Source of the DNA: Chryseobacterium sp. H1D6B
Lineage (GTDB): Bacteria; Bacteroidota; Bacteroidia; Flavobacteriales; Weeksellaceae
Reading direction: 5' to 3'
NCBI RefSeq assembly: GCF_029892445.1
Contig: NZ_JARXVJ010000001.1
Span: 744,001 to 808,000, forward strand
DNA length: 64,000 nt
Part shown: piece by piece, positions 53,555-63,777 of the stretch
Position numbering within the stretch: position 1 is the stretch's first letter
How the letters are laid out: each line of letters starts with the position of its first letter
Notes under the pieces: generated by a model
The model's database searches: none
Told to the model about the DNA's origin: nothing
The model's input: the letters and a program-made list of their open reading frames with translations, nothing else
Translations under genes and position numbers: made by a program

Positions 53555-54660
53555 GATAATTTAATTTTTAAAATAGTCTGATATTCATTATTGTCTACTG
53601 CCCTGGAAAGAAAAGTAAACAGCCCTGGATAGTATTTTTCTAAGATACTAATAACTGCTTCATTACCCAACCCTCCAGTATTTTCATCATTCATAAGAAT
53701 TTTCTTTTTGGCAACTGAGTTGATAATTTCAAAAAAAATTTCCTGATCTTCTATTCTGTAACTGATTTTAATAAAGCTGCCGGCTTCAATCCCGATAGCA
53801 GAATGTTTCAGCGCATTTTCAAATAAGGTAAGAAAAATAGAAGGCGGGATTTCAATCAGTTCTAAGGTTTCTTCATCTTGAATATCAAAAGAAATATCCA
53901 GAAGATTATTATATTTTAATTGATAAAGCCCCGCGAGAGAATGAATGGAAGAAAATTCCTGAGCAATACTTATTTTATCTTTATTGGTGTCATAGATAAC
54001 ATACTGCAGCAGTTTACTGAGCTGTAATATGGATTCCGATGTATTTTCTGAAGAATGAAAACTCTTTGAATAAATGTTATTAAGCGTATTCAATAGAAAA
54101 TGAGGATTAAGTTTAGATTTAAGCAGATCCAGATGCAGCTGGTCTTTCTCTTCTCCCAAATCTTTGAAATCCTGTTCTATCAGAAATTTATCTTTGGTGA
54201 TTCCTAAAAAAGACGCGACAAGAATTACGATTCCCTGCGCCGTATAGACATTGTATAAAAATTTAGTATTGGAAAGTGTTTCGTTGAAATTCATTCTAAA
54301 AACAGCCGGCTCCAGCAGAATTCTAAAAAGGCTGGATACCAAAAAGCAGATTAAAGCATACAGAATAAACTGCGGATACTTATTGGATAAATAAAATTGG
54401 GGAACAAGATAATAGTACACCAGATAGTAAATACCAATATTGAAAATAATTACAAATAATACACACCAAATTAGTTCCGGAGCATCAAGAAAGTAATTTT
54501 CGGTGAAAAAAGTAATCAAAATGAAAACAAAAAAGAAAAAAACATGCTGAAACTTCAATAAAAACCCCCAACGGTATTTCATCAGCATCTTAAGAATCTT
54601 ATCATTAAATAAAACCCTAAATACCAACAATATAACTACAATATTAACAAGTAAAAACAT
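53551..54660 (-). CDS. LytS-like sensor histidine kinase
   Basis: A 369-residue kinase. Several N-terminal TM helices (about five, residues 1-155) form the sensor, then a His_kinase domain with the phosphorylated His187 in KLNPHFLLNTLNNIY. An ATPase domain has PSIFLTLFENALKHS and NDENTGGLGNEAV. It belongs to the LytS/AlgZ group without an extra cytoplasmic sensor, so the signal is probably sensed in or near the membrane. Co-transcribed with the LytTR regulator and divergent from the citrate/dicarboxylate transporter genes. Confidence 0.94.
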   Translation of the reverse strand: MFLLVNIVVILLVFRVLFNDKILKMLMKYRWGFLLKFQHVFFFFVFILITFFTENYFLDAPELIWCVLFVIIFNIGIYYLVYYYLVPQFYLSNKYPQFILYALICFLVSSLFRILLEPAVFRMNFNETLSNTKFLYNVYTAQGIVILVASFLGITKDKFLIEQDFKDLGEEKDQLHLDLLKSKLNPHFLLNTLNNIYSKSFHSSENTSESILQLSKLLQYVIYDTNKDKISIAQEFSSIHSLAGLYQLKYNNLLDISFDIQDEETLELIEIPPSIFLTLFENALKHSAIGIEAGSFIKISYRIEDQEIFFEIINSVAKKKILMNDENTGGLGNEAVISILEKYYPGLFTFLSRAVDNNEYQTILKIKLS

Positions 54661-54775
54661 CTAAAAACTGAAATTTCCGGTCTTCCAAATATAACATCTT
54701 TTTCACCCCGTCCTGCAGTTTACTGATAAAAACTGTCATTGATTGAAAAATTAATCGGCGGTTTATCCTTCTGGA

Positions 54776-54783
54776 TATATTTG
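54776..54783 (+). promoter_or_regulatory. -7 box of the DUF2490-transporter operon
   Basis: TATATTTG fits TAnnTTTG and lies 27 bases before the chosen ATG at 54811, in the region shared with the divergent two-component genes. Confidence 0.5.
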
Positions 54784-54810
54784 AGAAATCAGATATTAAT
54801 TAAAGATTAC

Positions 54811-55503
54811 ATGAAAATTAAATTAAAATTAATTGTCATTTTACTGCTGGGGTTCTGCATATCTGCAGCTGCACAAAGCCGTGACAATTACAATATGTGG
54901 TTTCAGTACCTTATGTCGGCCAGGCTGACTGACAAAAGTACACTGACCGCTCTTTCCCAATATCGTTCTTTTGATTTAGCTTATGATACCAGGCTTTTTC
55001 TGGTCTCAGCCTATGTAGATTATGAAGTCGCGAATGACGTGAAACCTGCAGCAGGATTTATGTTTCTTATTTTAGATTCTTATAAATCGGATAATACCAA
55101 AAAGGAGAGGTATGAAAAACGGCCTTTCCAGCAGGTGAGTTTAGGAGGCAGTATCGGAAGGACATCTATCTCCCACCGCTTCCGGGTAGAAGAACGTTTT
55201 ATAAGCAACCCGAATGAATTCGTGGTAAGGCTACGTTACCTTATTTCCCTGAGAATTCCATTTAACAAAGCCGGAGAAAAAGAAAAACTCTACGGAATCC
55301 TGAAAAATGAGATCAGAATGAATGTGGTAAAAGAAGATCCATTCGACAGCAACCGTTTAACTGCAGGAATAGGCATAAAAACCGGAAAGAATTCTGCGAT
55401 AGAAGTCGCATTTATCAACCAGCTTGAAACCGGATCCACAAGCAATTATGGTTTCATCGGATACAGAAACAGCTTCGACTGGCGCAAAAAAAATAAAAAT
55501 TAG
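54811..55503 (+). CDS. DUF2490-family outer-membrane barrel protein
   Basis: A 230-residue exported protein started at MKIKLKLIVILLL, whose signal peptide ends near SAAAQS; the longer frame upstream begins before the -7 box. Beta-strand repeats such as ISHRFRVEERFI and RLRYLISLRIPF and the ending FIGYRNSFDW fit DUF2490. Members often sit with two-component systems and transporters and may form a channel. The CitMHS gene starts 22 bases downstream, so an outer-membrane route for the same solute is plausible. Confidence 0.85.
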   Translation: MKIKLKLIVILLLGFCISAAAQSRDNYNMWFQYLMSARLTDKSTLTALSQYRSFDLAYDTRLFLVSAYVDYEVANDVKPAAGFMFLILDSYKSDNTKKERYEKRPFQQVSLGGSIGRTSISHRFRVEERFISNPNEFVVRLRYLISLRIPFNKAGEKEKLYGILKNEIRMNVVKEDPFDSNRLTAGIGIKTGKNSAIEVAFINQLETGSTSNYGFIGYRNSFDWRKKNKN

Positions 55504-55525
55504 ATAACCTCAAATACATTCATTT

Positions 55526-56812
55526 ATGCTTACATTCCTTGGATTCTTAATGATTATCATTTTTATGGTTCTCATTATGAACAAAAAAATGACCCCGCTT
55601 ACAGCTTTGGTTATCGTTCCTGTACTTATTGCTCTTTTTGCAGGATTCGGTCCTGAACTGGGAGACATGATGAAAAATGGAGTCAAAGAAATTGCCCTCA
55701 CCGGAGTCATGCTTATTTTTGCTATTCTTTACTTTAGTTTAATGATAGACACTGGTTTATTTGAACCTTTAGTCAATATTATTTTAAAAGCAGTTGGCGA
55801 CAACCCGATTAAAACAACCATCGGCACAGCTATTCTTACGACGCTTGTTTCTCTGGACGGCGACGGCTCTTCTACTTATATTATTGTAGTCGCTGCAATG
55901 CTGCCCCTCTACAAAAAGCAGGGATTAAATCCTTTAATACTTACCTGTATCATTATGCTGGCGGGCGGAATTATGAATATTCTTCCCTGGGGCGGACCTA
56001 CAGCCAGAGTTATGAGTTCCTTGAAACTGGGACATACAGAAATCTTTGTCCCTATGATTCCCATTATGGTTTTAGGAATTATCTGGGTTGTTTTTGTAGC
56101 TTATATTTTAGGTATTAGAGAAAAAAAACGCATTGCAAAACACGGAAAATATACCAAATACAGCAGTAATGACATCATCGGAGAATCCGATCCGAAGCTT
56201 CTCCGCCCGAAATTGATCTGGGTAAACCTCGGCCTTACCCTTGTGCTTCTAGCGGTGATGATCCTTGATATTGTACCTTTAGGTATTGCGTTTATGATTG
56301 CTTTCTGTATAGCTTCTGTTATCAATTATCCGAAATTAAAAGACCAGCAGAAAATCATGTCAAAACACGCCGGCAACGCTTTATCAGTAGCCGGAATGAT
56401 CTTCGGAGCCGGGATTTTCACCGGAATTTTAAATGGATCCGGTATTATGCAGGCGATGGGAAACAGCATGATAGAAATAATACCTAAAAGCTGGGGCGGT
56501 TCATTGAATATCATCACAGCAGTATTTAGTGTCCCGCTTACTTTCTTCCTGACCAATGATGCGTATTATTTCGGAATTCTGCCGATTATTACAGCCACTG
56601 GACAACAGCTCGGGATTCCGCCGGATGTATTGGGAAGAGCAAGTCTTGTAGGACAGGCCTCCCATCTTTTGAGCCCGCTGGTTCCTTCCACTTATTTATT
56701 AGTGTCGCTTGCCGGGGTAGAATTTTCAGACCATTTAAAATACACTTTAAAATGGGCGATCGGATCTTCTATTGTGATGCTATTGGGTGCCCTTCTTCTT
56801 GGAATCATATAA
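55526..56812 (+). CDS. CitMHS-family citrate/metal transporter
   Basis: A 428-residue, about 12-TM transporter. Family hallmarks are LDGDGSSTYIIVVAAMLPLY, the pore-loop-like GGIMNILPWGGPTARV and the second-half FLTNDAYYFGILPI then ASLVGQASHLLSPLVPSTYL. CitM/CitH members import citrate with Mg or Ca and protons. It follows the DUF2490 gene in an operon divergent from the LytS/LytTR-type pair, a common citrate-sensing layout. Confidence 0.93.
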   Translation: MLTFLGFLMIIIFMVLIMNKKMTPLTALVIVPVLIALFAGFGPELGDMMKNGVKEIALTGVMLIFAILYFSLMIDTGLFEPLVNIILKAVGDNPIKTTIGTAILTTLVSLDGDGSSTYIIVVAAMLPLYKKQGLNPLILTCIIMLAGGIMNILPWGGPTARVMSSLKLGHTEIFVPMIPIMVLGIIWVVFVAYILGIREKKRIAKHGKYTKYSSNDIIGESDPKLLRPKLIWVNLGLTLVLLAVMILDIVPLGIAFMIAFCIASVINYPKLKDQQKIMSKHAGNALSVAGMIFGAGIFTGILNGSGIMQAMGNSMIEIIPKSWGGSLNIITAVFSVPLTFFLTNDAYYFGILPIITATGQQLGIPPDVLGRASLVGQASHLLSPLVPSTYLLVSLAGVEFSDHLKYTLKWAIGSSIVMLLGALLLGII

Positions 56813-56882
56813 TTTAAATTAATTTATACCTTTATTCCCGCCGGAATATCATTTTATTTTGGGCAGACAAATAAGTTTTCAA

Positions 56883-58103
56883 ATGAACCTTTTCCATACA
56901 AAAAAGACATTTACAGGCCGTTACTTGAAAAATCTTACTTTATATGTATTTGCCGCCATCATCGGCGGTGTACTTATGGGGTATTATTTTCCTGACTTAA
57001 GTATTAAGCTCGGGATAGTAAGCCAGTATTTTTTCATGGTTCTGGAAACGCTTATCCTGCCGATTATTTTCATGGCAATCATCTATGGGATCTGTCATTT
57101 AGCTGAAATTAAAAATGCAGACAGAATTATCTGGCAGACTGCCCTTTATTTTGTCATCGTAAGCTCCGCGGCCATTTTATTGGGTTTCATTTTTGGTTTT
57201 GCAGTACAGCCCGGAGCCAATACAGGCATCGACATCAGTAAAATAAATACCGCTCTTCCAAAAACTTTTGAAATAAATGACAGCTCTCCAGCTTCCATAC
57301 TTTACCTCAACAGGCACGGGATTTTTCTTATTTTATCGATCATTATCGGAATTTCAATGAACCTGTCTAAAAGAAGAGAACGTTTTCTAAAAATACTAGA
57401 TGCCGGACTTGGTATCTTTTATACAGTCATTAAATATCTTTACATTATACTTCCGGTTATTATTTTCTGCAATATCGCTTTCGGGATTTCAGTATACGGG
57501 ATCAATACACTTTTGCCCCTCAGTAAAGTCGTTGCAACGGTTTATCTCGCAGATATTGTTTTTATTTTCGGGGTTTTAGGATTGGTTTCTTACCTGTTTA
57601 AATTTAATCTTTGGAAATTCCTTCTCAATATAAAAGAAGAAATTATCCTCGTTATCACCACTTCTTCATCCAAAACTGCATTTCCTGTCATTTTTGAGAA
57701 AATGGAAAGTGAGGGGTACAGCAGGAAAATTTTGAGATTCATTATTCCGCTGGGATATAATTTTAATCTTGCCGGAGCCTGCATTTATATTTCTGTAGCC
57801 TGCTGTTTTCTGATTCAGTTTTATAATATTTCGTTGACCATCAATGATTATATCTGGCTTTTTATCATTATCTCCATCACTTCAAAAACGGCTTCGGGAG
57901 TCCCAGGTTCTGGATTTTTAGCGCTTATTTTCACTTTAAACAGATTCGGAAAAATTCCTTTGACGGACATCGCCCTGCTTTACAGTGTAGACCGCTTTAT
58001 GAATGAAGCCAGATCTGTTACTAATTTTATTGGTATCGCAGTCTGCGGTGCTGTGATTTCAAAAATCAACCAGTCTGCAAAAATCACAAAACTTGATGCT
58101 TAA
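56883..58103 (+). CDS. dicarboxylate/amino acid:cation symporter (SDF family)
   Basis: A 406-residue transporter from MNLFHTKKTFTGR; an upstream in-frame TTG would add eight residues and lies next to a possible -7 region. It has the SDF features: the hairpin serine motif TTSSSKTAFP, PLGYNFNLAG in TM7, SKTASGVPGSGF in hairpin 2 and DRFMNEARSVTNFIG in TM8. It imports C4-dicarboxylates or acidic amino acids using a cation gradient. With the CitMHS gene 70 bases upstream it completes an organic-acid uptake set. Confidence 0.93.
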   Translation: MNLFHTKKTFTGRYLKNLTLYVFAAIIGGVLMGYYFPDLSIKLGIVSQYFFMVLETLILPIIFMAIIYGICHLAEIKNADRIIWQTALYFVIVSSAAILLGFIFGFAVQPGANTGIDISKINTALPKTFEINDSSPASILYLNRHGIFLILSIIIGISMNLSKRRERFLKILDAGLGIFYTVIKYLYIILPVIIFCNIAFGISVYGINTLLPLSKVVATVYLADIVFIFGVLGLVSYLFKFNLWKFLLNIKEEIILVITTSSSKTAFPVIFEKMESEGYSRKILRFIIPLGYNFNLAGACIYISVACCFLIQFYNISLTINDYIWLFIIISITSKTASGVPGSGFLALIFTLNRFGKIPLTDIALLYSVDRFMNEARSVTNFIGIAVCGAVISKINQSAKITKLDA

Positions 58104-58143
58104 GTTTCTGCTTCACTTAAATTTCTATGAATTGATGGAATAG

Positions 58144-58176
58144 AAAAAAACGCCTTACAGAAGTGAAGCGTTTTTT
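58144..58176. terminator. terminator after the SDF transporter
   Basis: AAAAACGC (58146-58153) pairs with GCGTTTTT (58168-58175), with extra pairing inside the loop, ending in a T run. It probably serves the plus-strand operon. Confidence 0.65.
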
Positions 58177-58207
58177 CAATGTATTCTGAGTGAATGAATT
58201 TAAAATT

Positions 58208-59392
58208 CTAATTTCCCCAGTTATTTCTCGCCCAGACCACAAGAGCCGGCAGCATATCTCCTCCTGATGCTACAGAGTGAAGATTTGATCCGAAAAGTTC
58301 CCAGTCTGTTTCGTTACCGTGATGAACTCCCACGGCATACATCTGTCCGTTAGAAAACCAGCTGTATAAAGGCGAACCAGAAGCTCCGCTTGCCTCATCA
58401 GCATAGCTTTCTATCTGGGTGCTGTCTACTGTTTTTCCATCTGGTAATTTTACATCATCCCCATCGTCGTCGTCAACAACGCTTATATTACTTTGATAGG
58501 TAGGTCTGTTTTCACCTTTATCATAGGGATATCCTGTCATTGTCCATACATTCATATCTTCCCAATCACTGTTATAACTTTTAGCTCCAAAATAACCTGT
58601 CGTATCTCCAATATTGTCATATAATTTTACGACCATCATATCATTACCCACGTCACTTTGATAAGCTATGTAGCTTTCCCCATACGTGTAAAATGAATTT
58701 CCATAGATTGACCTTCCGTCATAGTAAGCAGGGATTACTTTAATCATCCATTGTTTATACGGTTTCTGAGGTCTCATGTGTCCGGAAGTCATCAAAATTT
58801 TTCTGCCGACCATAAAACCCGTTCCTCTTCCTTGATAAGACCAGGATGACGCATCAGTTAATTTAATGTATACTTCCACTCTGCAGATGCATGATTCCGG
58901 ATAAGTATTGGGATAAATATTCACCCTGTTGTCGGCCCCGAAAATAGTTGTGTGATTGGCACTTTTTGAAACCAGTCTGTTTAAACGGTTTCTTTTAGAA
59001 GATTTTGTATCCGCAAAAACTACCTTAGGATGCAGCCCGAGTATATGAGTTTCCGGAACGAAAGCTTCAGCCTCCTTTACTTTTATTTTCTCAGCCTTAA
59101 TTCTGGTCTGCAGTTTCTCTATAGAAATTATTTCTTCTGTCTTACCGGGAATTCCCCAATCAAAAGGTGAAATTTGATCTAATTGGCTAAACTCCTTATT
59201 TAGTTTTGATACAGAAATTTTAGCTGAATCTTTTAGCTTCTCTGTAGATCTAAAACTTTTGGCGGCATCTGTGATAAAAAGATTTCTATCCAGTGGTTTC
59301 GTTGCGGCGGGGTTTTCCTGCTGCAGCAATAATTCTTTAGGAACCGGTGAATCAGCCGGCGCACCTTGAAAGATTTTTTTTAGTTTTTCCAT
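58208..59392 (-). CDS. V8-like trypsin-fold serine protease
   Basis: 394 residues. The catalytic triad is visible as His205 (LMTSGHMRP), Asp251 (GNDMMVVKL) and Ser338 in GASGSP, the glutamyl-endopeptidase (V8) form. Residues 1 to about 140 are a charged pro-like region, and the N-terminus shows no normal signal peptide, so either export is unconventional or it acts inside. It is divergent from the small double-glycine-leader peptide at 59604-59762, which raises the possibility of a functional link. Confidence 0.88.
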   Translation of the reverse strand: MEKLKKIFQGAPADSPVPKELLLQQENPAATKPLDRNLFITDAAKSFRSTEKLKDSAKISVSKLNKEFSQLDQISPFDWGIPGKTEEIISIEKLQTRIKAEKIKVKEAEAFVPETHILGLHPKVVFADTKSSKRNRLNRLVSKSANHTTIFGADNRVNIYPNTYPESCICRVEVYIKLTDASSWSYQGRGTGFMVGRKILMTSGHMRPQKPYKQWMIKVIPAYYDGRSIYGNSFYTYGESYIAYQSDVGNDMMVVKLYDNIGDTTGYFGAKSYNSDWEDMNVWTMTGYPYDKGENRPTYQSNISVVDDDDGDDVKLPDGKTVDSTQIESYADEASGASGSPLYSWFSNGQMYAVGVHHGNETDWELFGSNLHSVASGGDMLPALVVWARNNWGN

Positions 59393-59567
59393 GTTTTCTA
59401 AATTTTTAATTATGATTTAGTTTAACAAAGGTGAAGCAATACAACAGCACCTGCTATAGTGTTATCACTACTTTTACACAGTAGAATCCCGACAAACAAA
59501 CACAGTATAATCCACAGAATATCAATAAATTGCATATCTTGCATTTTTCAACCAAGATTAAATTGCT

Positions 59568-59575
59568 TATCTTTA
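59568..59575 (+). promoter_or_regulatory. candidate -7 box of the small peptide gene
   Basis: TATCTTTA differs from TAnnTTTG at the last base and lies 28 bases before the peptide ATG. Confidence 0.3.
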
Positions 59576-59603
59576 GAGCACCATCAAATTAAAAATTTTA
59601 CTT

Positions 59604-59762
59604 ATGAAAAAAGCAATGTTAAATCTGAAAAACGGCAGGTCTTTAAGCAGAAGTGCTCAAAAATCTATTATCGGAGGCGCTGCTAAAGCACTTGTCTGCT
59701 GCGAACGTAACGATCAGGGAAAATGTACTTTATGGATCGGACCTGGGCGGCACTGTCCTTAA
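59604..59762 (+). CDS. double-glycine-leader bacteriocin-like peptide (52 residues)
   Basis: An open frame of 52 codons. The leader MKKAMLNLKNGRSLSRSAQK then SIIGG is the Chryseobacterium bacteriocin-like leader type, ending in a Gly-Gly cleavage site after residue 25. The core of 27 residues (starting AAKALVCCERN and ending IGPGRHCP) has four cysteines, enough for two disulfides. It has a terminator right after it and a possible -7 box before it. The exporter, modifying enzyme and immunity gene were not found in the window. Alternative: a secreted signalling peptide. Confidence 0.7.
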   Translation: MKKAMLNLKNGRSLSRSAQKSIIGGAAKALVCCERNDQGKCTLWIGPGRHCP

Positions 59763-59777
59763 TTCAACCAACTACTA

Positions 59778-59809
59778 ATTAAAGCCGGAAGTTTCCGGCT
59801 TTAATTTTT
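59778..59809 (+). terminator. terminator of the small peptide gene
   Basis: ATTAAAGCCGGAA (59778-59790) pairs perfectly with TTCCGGCTTTAAT (59793-59805), followed by a T run. Confidence 0.88.
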
Positions 59810-59880
59810 CTGCCAAAATTTCACATCAAGAAATAAAATTCTGCCAAAAATTTCTATTATCCCTCTTGGCATACATTTAG
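59808..59880 (+). promoter_or_regulatory. groES upstream region with repeated TGCCAAAA elements
   Basis: TTCTGCCAAAATTTC (59808-59822) recurs as TTCTGCCAAAAATTTC (59839-59854), and its inverted core TTGGCA lies at 59866-59871 just before a possible -7 box TACATTTA (59872-59879). No CIRCE element is seen. This may be the heat-shock control region; the binding factor is unknown. Confidence 0.45.
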
Positions 59881-59920
59881 AGAATTACAACACAGAAATA
59901 ATTAAAAAAACAGATATATT

Positions 59921-60199
59921 ATGTCAGTAAACTTTAAACCCCTAGCAGACAGAGTTCTTATTGAGCCGATCGCTGCAGAAACTAAAACAGCTTCAGGTAT
60001 TATTATTCCAGACACCGCTAAAGAAAAACCTCAAGAAGGAACAGTAGTAGCAGTAGGTCCAGGAAAAAAAGATGAGCCTACAACTGTTCAAGTAGGTGAC
60101 AAAGTTCTTTATGGTAAATATTCAGGTGCTGAATTAAAATTAGACGGAAAAGATTACTTAATCGTAAGAGAAGCAGATTTATTAGGAGTTATCGGGTAA
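59921..60199 (+). CDS. groES: co-chaperonin GroES
   Basis: A 92-residue Cpn10 with the opening [27 protein letters not shown] (mobile loop included) and the ending [13 protein letters not shown]. It forms the heptameric lid of GroEL. It is separated from groEL by 100 bases without a terminator, so both are one operon. Confidence 0.98.
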   Translation: MSVNFKPLADRVLIEPIAAETKTASGIIIPDTAKEKPQEGTVVAVGPGKKDEPTTVQVGDKVLYGKYSGAELKLDGKDYLIVREADLLGVIG

Positions 60200-60254
60200 A
60201 ATCTTGTAAAAAGTACAGAGTAAATTATCATTCTTTGTGCTTTCAATTATTTAA

Positions 60255-61925
<1,671 letters not shown>

Positions 61926-61950
61926 TCATCACCGATACTTTAAATATATA

Positions 61951-61980
61951 AACCGCTCTGTTTTTACAGGGCGGTTTTTT
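61951..61980 (+). terminator. terminator of groES-groEL
   Basis: AACCGCTCTGT (61951-61961) pairs with ACAGGGCGGTT (61966-61976), with one G-T wobble, followed by a T run. Confidence 0.88.
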
Positions 61981-61984
61981 GTAT

Positions 61985-61992
61985 TATATTTG
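61985..61992 (+). promoter_or_regulatory. -7 box of the alpha/beta hydrolase gene
   Basis: TATATTTG fits TAnnTTTG and lies 17 bases before the ATG at 62010. Confidence 0.5.
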
Positions 61993-62009
61993 ACAACTAA
62001 CCATGACCC

Positions 62010-62909
62010 ATGAAAATCAACTTTTTTTCTAATGTATATATCTGGCTATTATTAATAGCGTTACCAGAAATGGTATTTTCACAATCGGCCGACTTTACCA
62101 TTCAGGATGTAAAGTTTGAAAGTCAGGGTATCACGCTCGCAGGCTCCATTTTACAACCTAAAAAACCGTTTGTCGCAGTGGTCATTGTTCACGGATCTGA
62201 TCCGGTAAAAAGGGAAATGGAATCCGCAAAACGTCTTGCCAAAGAAGGCATTGCTGTATTCACCTACGACAAACGCGGAGTTGGAGAATCTGGCGGAGTA
62301 TATGCAGGCCCCTCTGTGGGCACCAATAATATAGACACTGCTAATCTAACTCTATTGGCTCAGGATGCCAATGCAGCTGTAAAAACGTTTCAGACCTATT
62401 TGAAAGATAAAAAAATACCCATTGGATTAGTCGGATTCAGCCAGGCAGGATGGATCATCCCGATGGCGGCAAGCAAAAATCCGCAAATTAAATTTATGGT
62501 TTTATTTAGCGGTCCTACCATTACCACGCTGGAACAACTTCGATTTCAGTTTTATACCAATGGAAACAATAGTTTTTGGGAAAATCATACAGAAGCAGAT
62601 GCCATTGAACATACCAGAAATGATCCGGACAAATATCAATTTGCAGCCACTGACCCAAAAACCTATCTGAATATGCTTTCAATTCCCGGACTTTGGCTTT
62701 TTGGTGAAAAAGATATACAGATTCCGGTAAAGTTATGTATAGAACAATTGAACACCCTTACAACACAAGGAAAACCTTTCGAATATGTTTCTTTTCCTAA
62801 ACTGGGGCACAATACTTCTTCCAGCAATGATACAGCTCCTCTTGATACTGCTGTACACTGGATACAACAGAAAGCATTGAATAGTAAAAAATCTAAATTT
62901 TCAAAATAA
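62010..62909 (+). CDS. exported alpha/beta hydrolase
   Basis: A 299-residue protein: signal peptide (cleavage near MVFSQS), then an alpha/beta-hydrolase fold with VIVHGSDP, YDKRGVGESGG and nucleophile Ser in VGFSQAGW. The acid Asp is probably in FGEKDIQIP and His in KLGHNTSS. It acts in the periplasm, probably as an esterase or peptidase; the substrate cannot be told from sequence. Own promoter and directly after the groEL terminator. Confidence 0.92.
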   Translation: MKINFFSNVYIWLLLIALPEMVFSQSADFTIQDVKFESQGITLAGSILQPKKPFVAVVIVHGSDPVKREMESAKRLAKEGIAVFTYDKRGVGESGGVYAGPSVGTNNIDTANLTLLAQDANAAVKTFQTYLKDKKIPIGLVGFSQAGWIIPMAASKNPQIKFMVLFSGPTITTLEQLRFQFYTNGNNSFWENHTEADAIEHTRNDPDKYQFAATDPKTYLNMLSIPGLWLFGEKDIQIPVKLCIEQLNTLTTQGKPFEYVSFPKLGHNTSSSNDTAPLDTAVHWIQQKALNSKKSKFSK

Positions 62910-62918
62910 AATCCAAAA

Positions 62919-62978
62919 TATATTAACGCAATTGTACATATTGTATATTGCCATAATGTGTAAATTTAGATGTTAACT
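62919..62978 (+). repeat. boundary motif 1 of a possible gene-cassette array
   Basis: The left box TATATTAACGCAAT (about 62919-62932) and the right box TGTGTAAATTTAGATGTTAA (62957-62976) match a second copy at 63686-63721 and enclose a variable middle. TTAAC at the left end can pair with GTTAA at the right end. Organisation resembles attC sites, but the bases do not fit the classical integron consensus well. Confidence 0.45.
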
Positions 62979-62992
62979 GTAATTTTATCATA

Positions 62993-63658
62993 ATGAAACG
63001 AATATTACAATTTATATTATTAATTAGCTCAATCAGTTTGTTTTCTCAAAATTTGGAGAAAAAAATATCAGATGAAATTTGTACCTGTTTAGGAAATTTA
63101 GAAAATTTAAAAGATTCTGAAAAAAAACAGCAAGAGTGTGCCCAAAAAAGTTTTGAAAACAATTATGCTGAGATCATTAAAAAATTTAATGACCCTCAGA
63201 ATACTCACACAAAAGACATTGAAGATTATTACATATCTATTGAAGCCCTTTTGCTAAATAATTGTAAAAGCTTTTTAGAATATAGAAAAAAAGAATTTGT
63301 CCGCGAAAAGCAAGAAAGCATCTCTAATTGTGACGATATTAAAACAGGAGTCTACTATTATGAAACGTTGCAAAAAAAAGAAAAATCGTACCTAACATTT
63401 ACAAAAAATGAAGTTATCGAAACAAGAAAAAACAATGTTTATTCAATTAATAAAATTGAATGGACTGATAAGTGTACATACAAATTAAATTTACTGGAAA
63501 CTAATAGTAATTACGATGAAACCTATCTCAAAAATAAATCACTAGTTTTCAGAGTAATTGAAAATTCCCCAACATACTTTGTTGTACAAACTGAATATTT
63601 TGAAAATGGAGGTTTAAATAATGTGAAAATTTTTAAACTTCCCTTTATCAATGAATAA
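62993..63658 (+). CDS. exported protein of unknown function
   Basis: 221 residues with a signal peptide (LQFILLISSISLFSQN). A helical Cys-containing region follows (ISDEICTCLGNLENLK and LLNNCKSFLEY), then a beta-rich C-terminal half (SYLTFTKNEVIETR, YFVVQTEYFEN). The Cys pattern in the N-terminal half may form disulfides. No family recognised. It lies between two copies of the same boundary motif, suggesting a mobile gene-cassette-like unit. Confidence 0.75.
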   Translation: MKRILQFILLISSISLFSQNLEKKISDEICTCLGNLENLKDSEKKQQECAQKSFENNYAEIIKKFNDPQNTHTKDIEDYYISIEALLLNNCKSFLEYRKKEFVREKQESISNCDDIKTGVYYYETLQKKEKSYLTFTKNEVIETRKNNVYSINKIEWTDKCTYKLNLLETNSNYDETYLKNKSLVFRVIENSPTYFVVQTEYFENGGLNNVKIFKLPFINE

Positions 63659-63685
63659 AAAAACCAAAACAACATTAGCTCAATT

Positions 63686-63721
63686 ATATATTGACGCAAT
63701 GCGTAAATTTGGACGTTAGCA
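63686..63721 (+). repeat. boundary motif 2 of a possible gene-cassette array
   Basis: TATATTGACGCAAT directly joined to GCGTAAATTTGGACGTTAGC, matching the motif at 62919-62978 but without the variable middle. TGACG and CGTTA can pair with one G-U. It lies between two orphan genes. Confidence 0.45.
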
Positions 63722-63777
63722 CCAACCTTAAAACAAAAGTCCACGAACAAATCAAATAACAAAAAAATTTTGAATTA

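Noticed and set aside
62919-63721. Classical integron attC sites
   Set aside because: The right end reads GTTAACT or GTTAGCA, which does not fit GTTRRRY fully, the left end does not fit RYYYAAC, and no integron integrase is in the window; kept only as a cassette-like motif.
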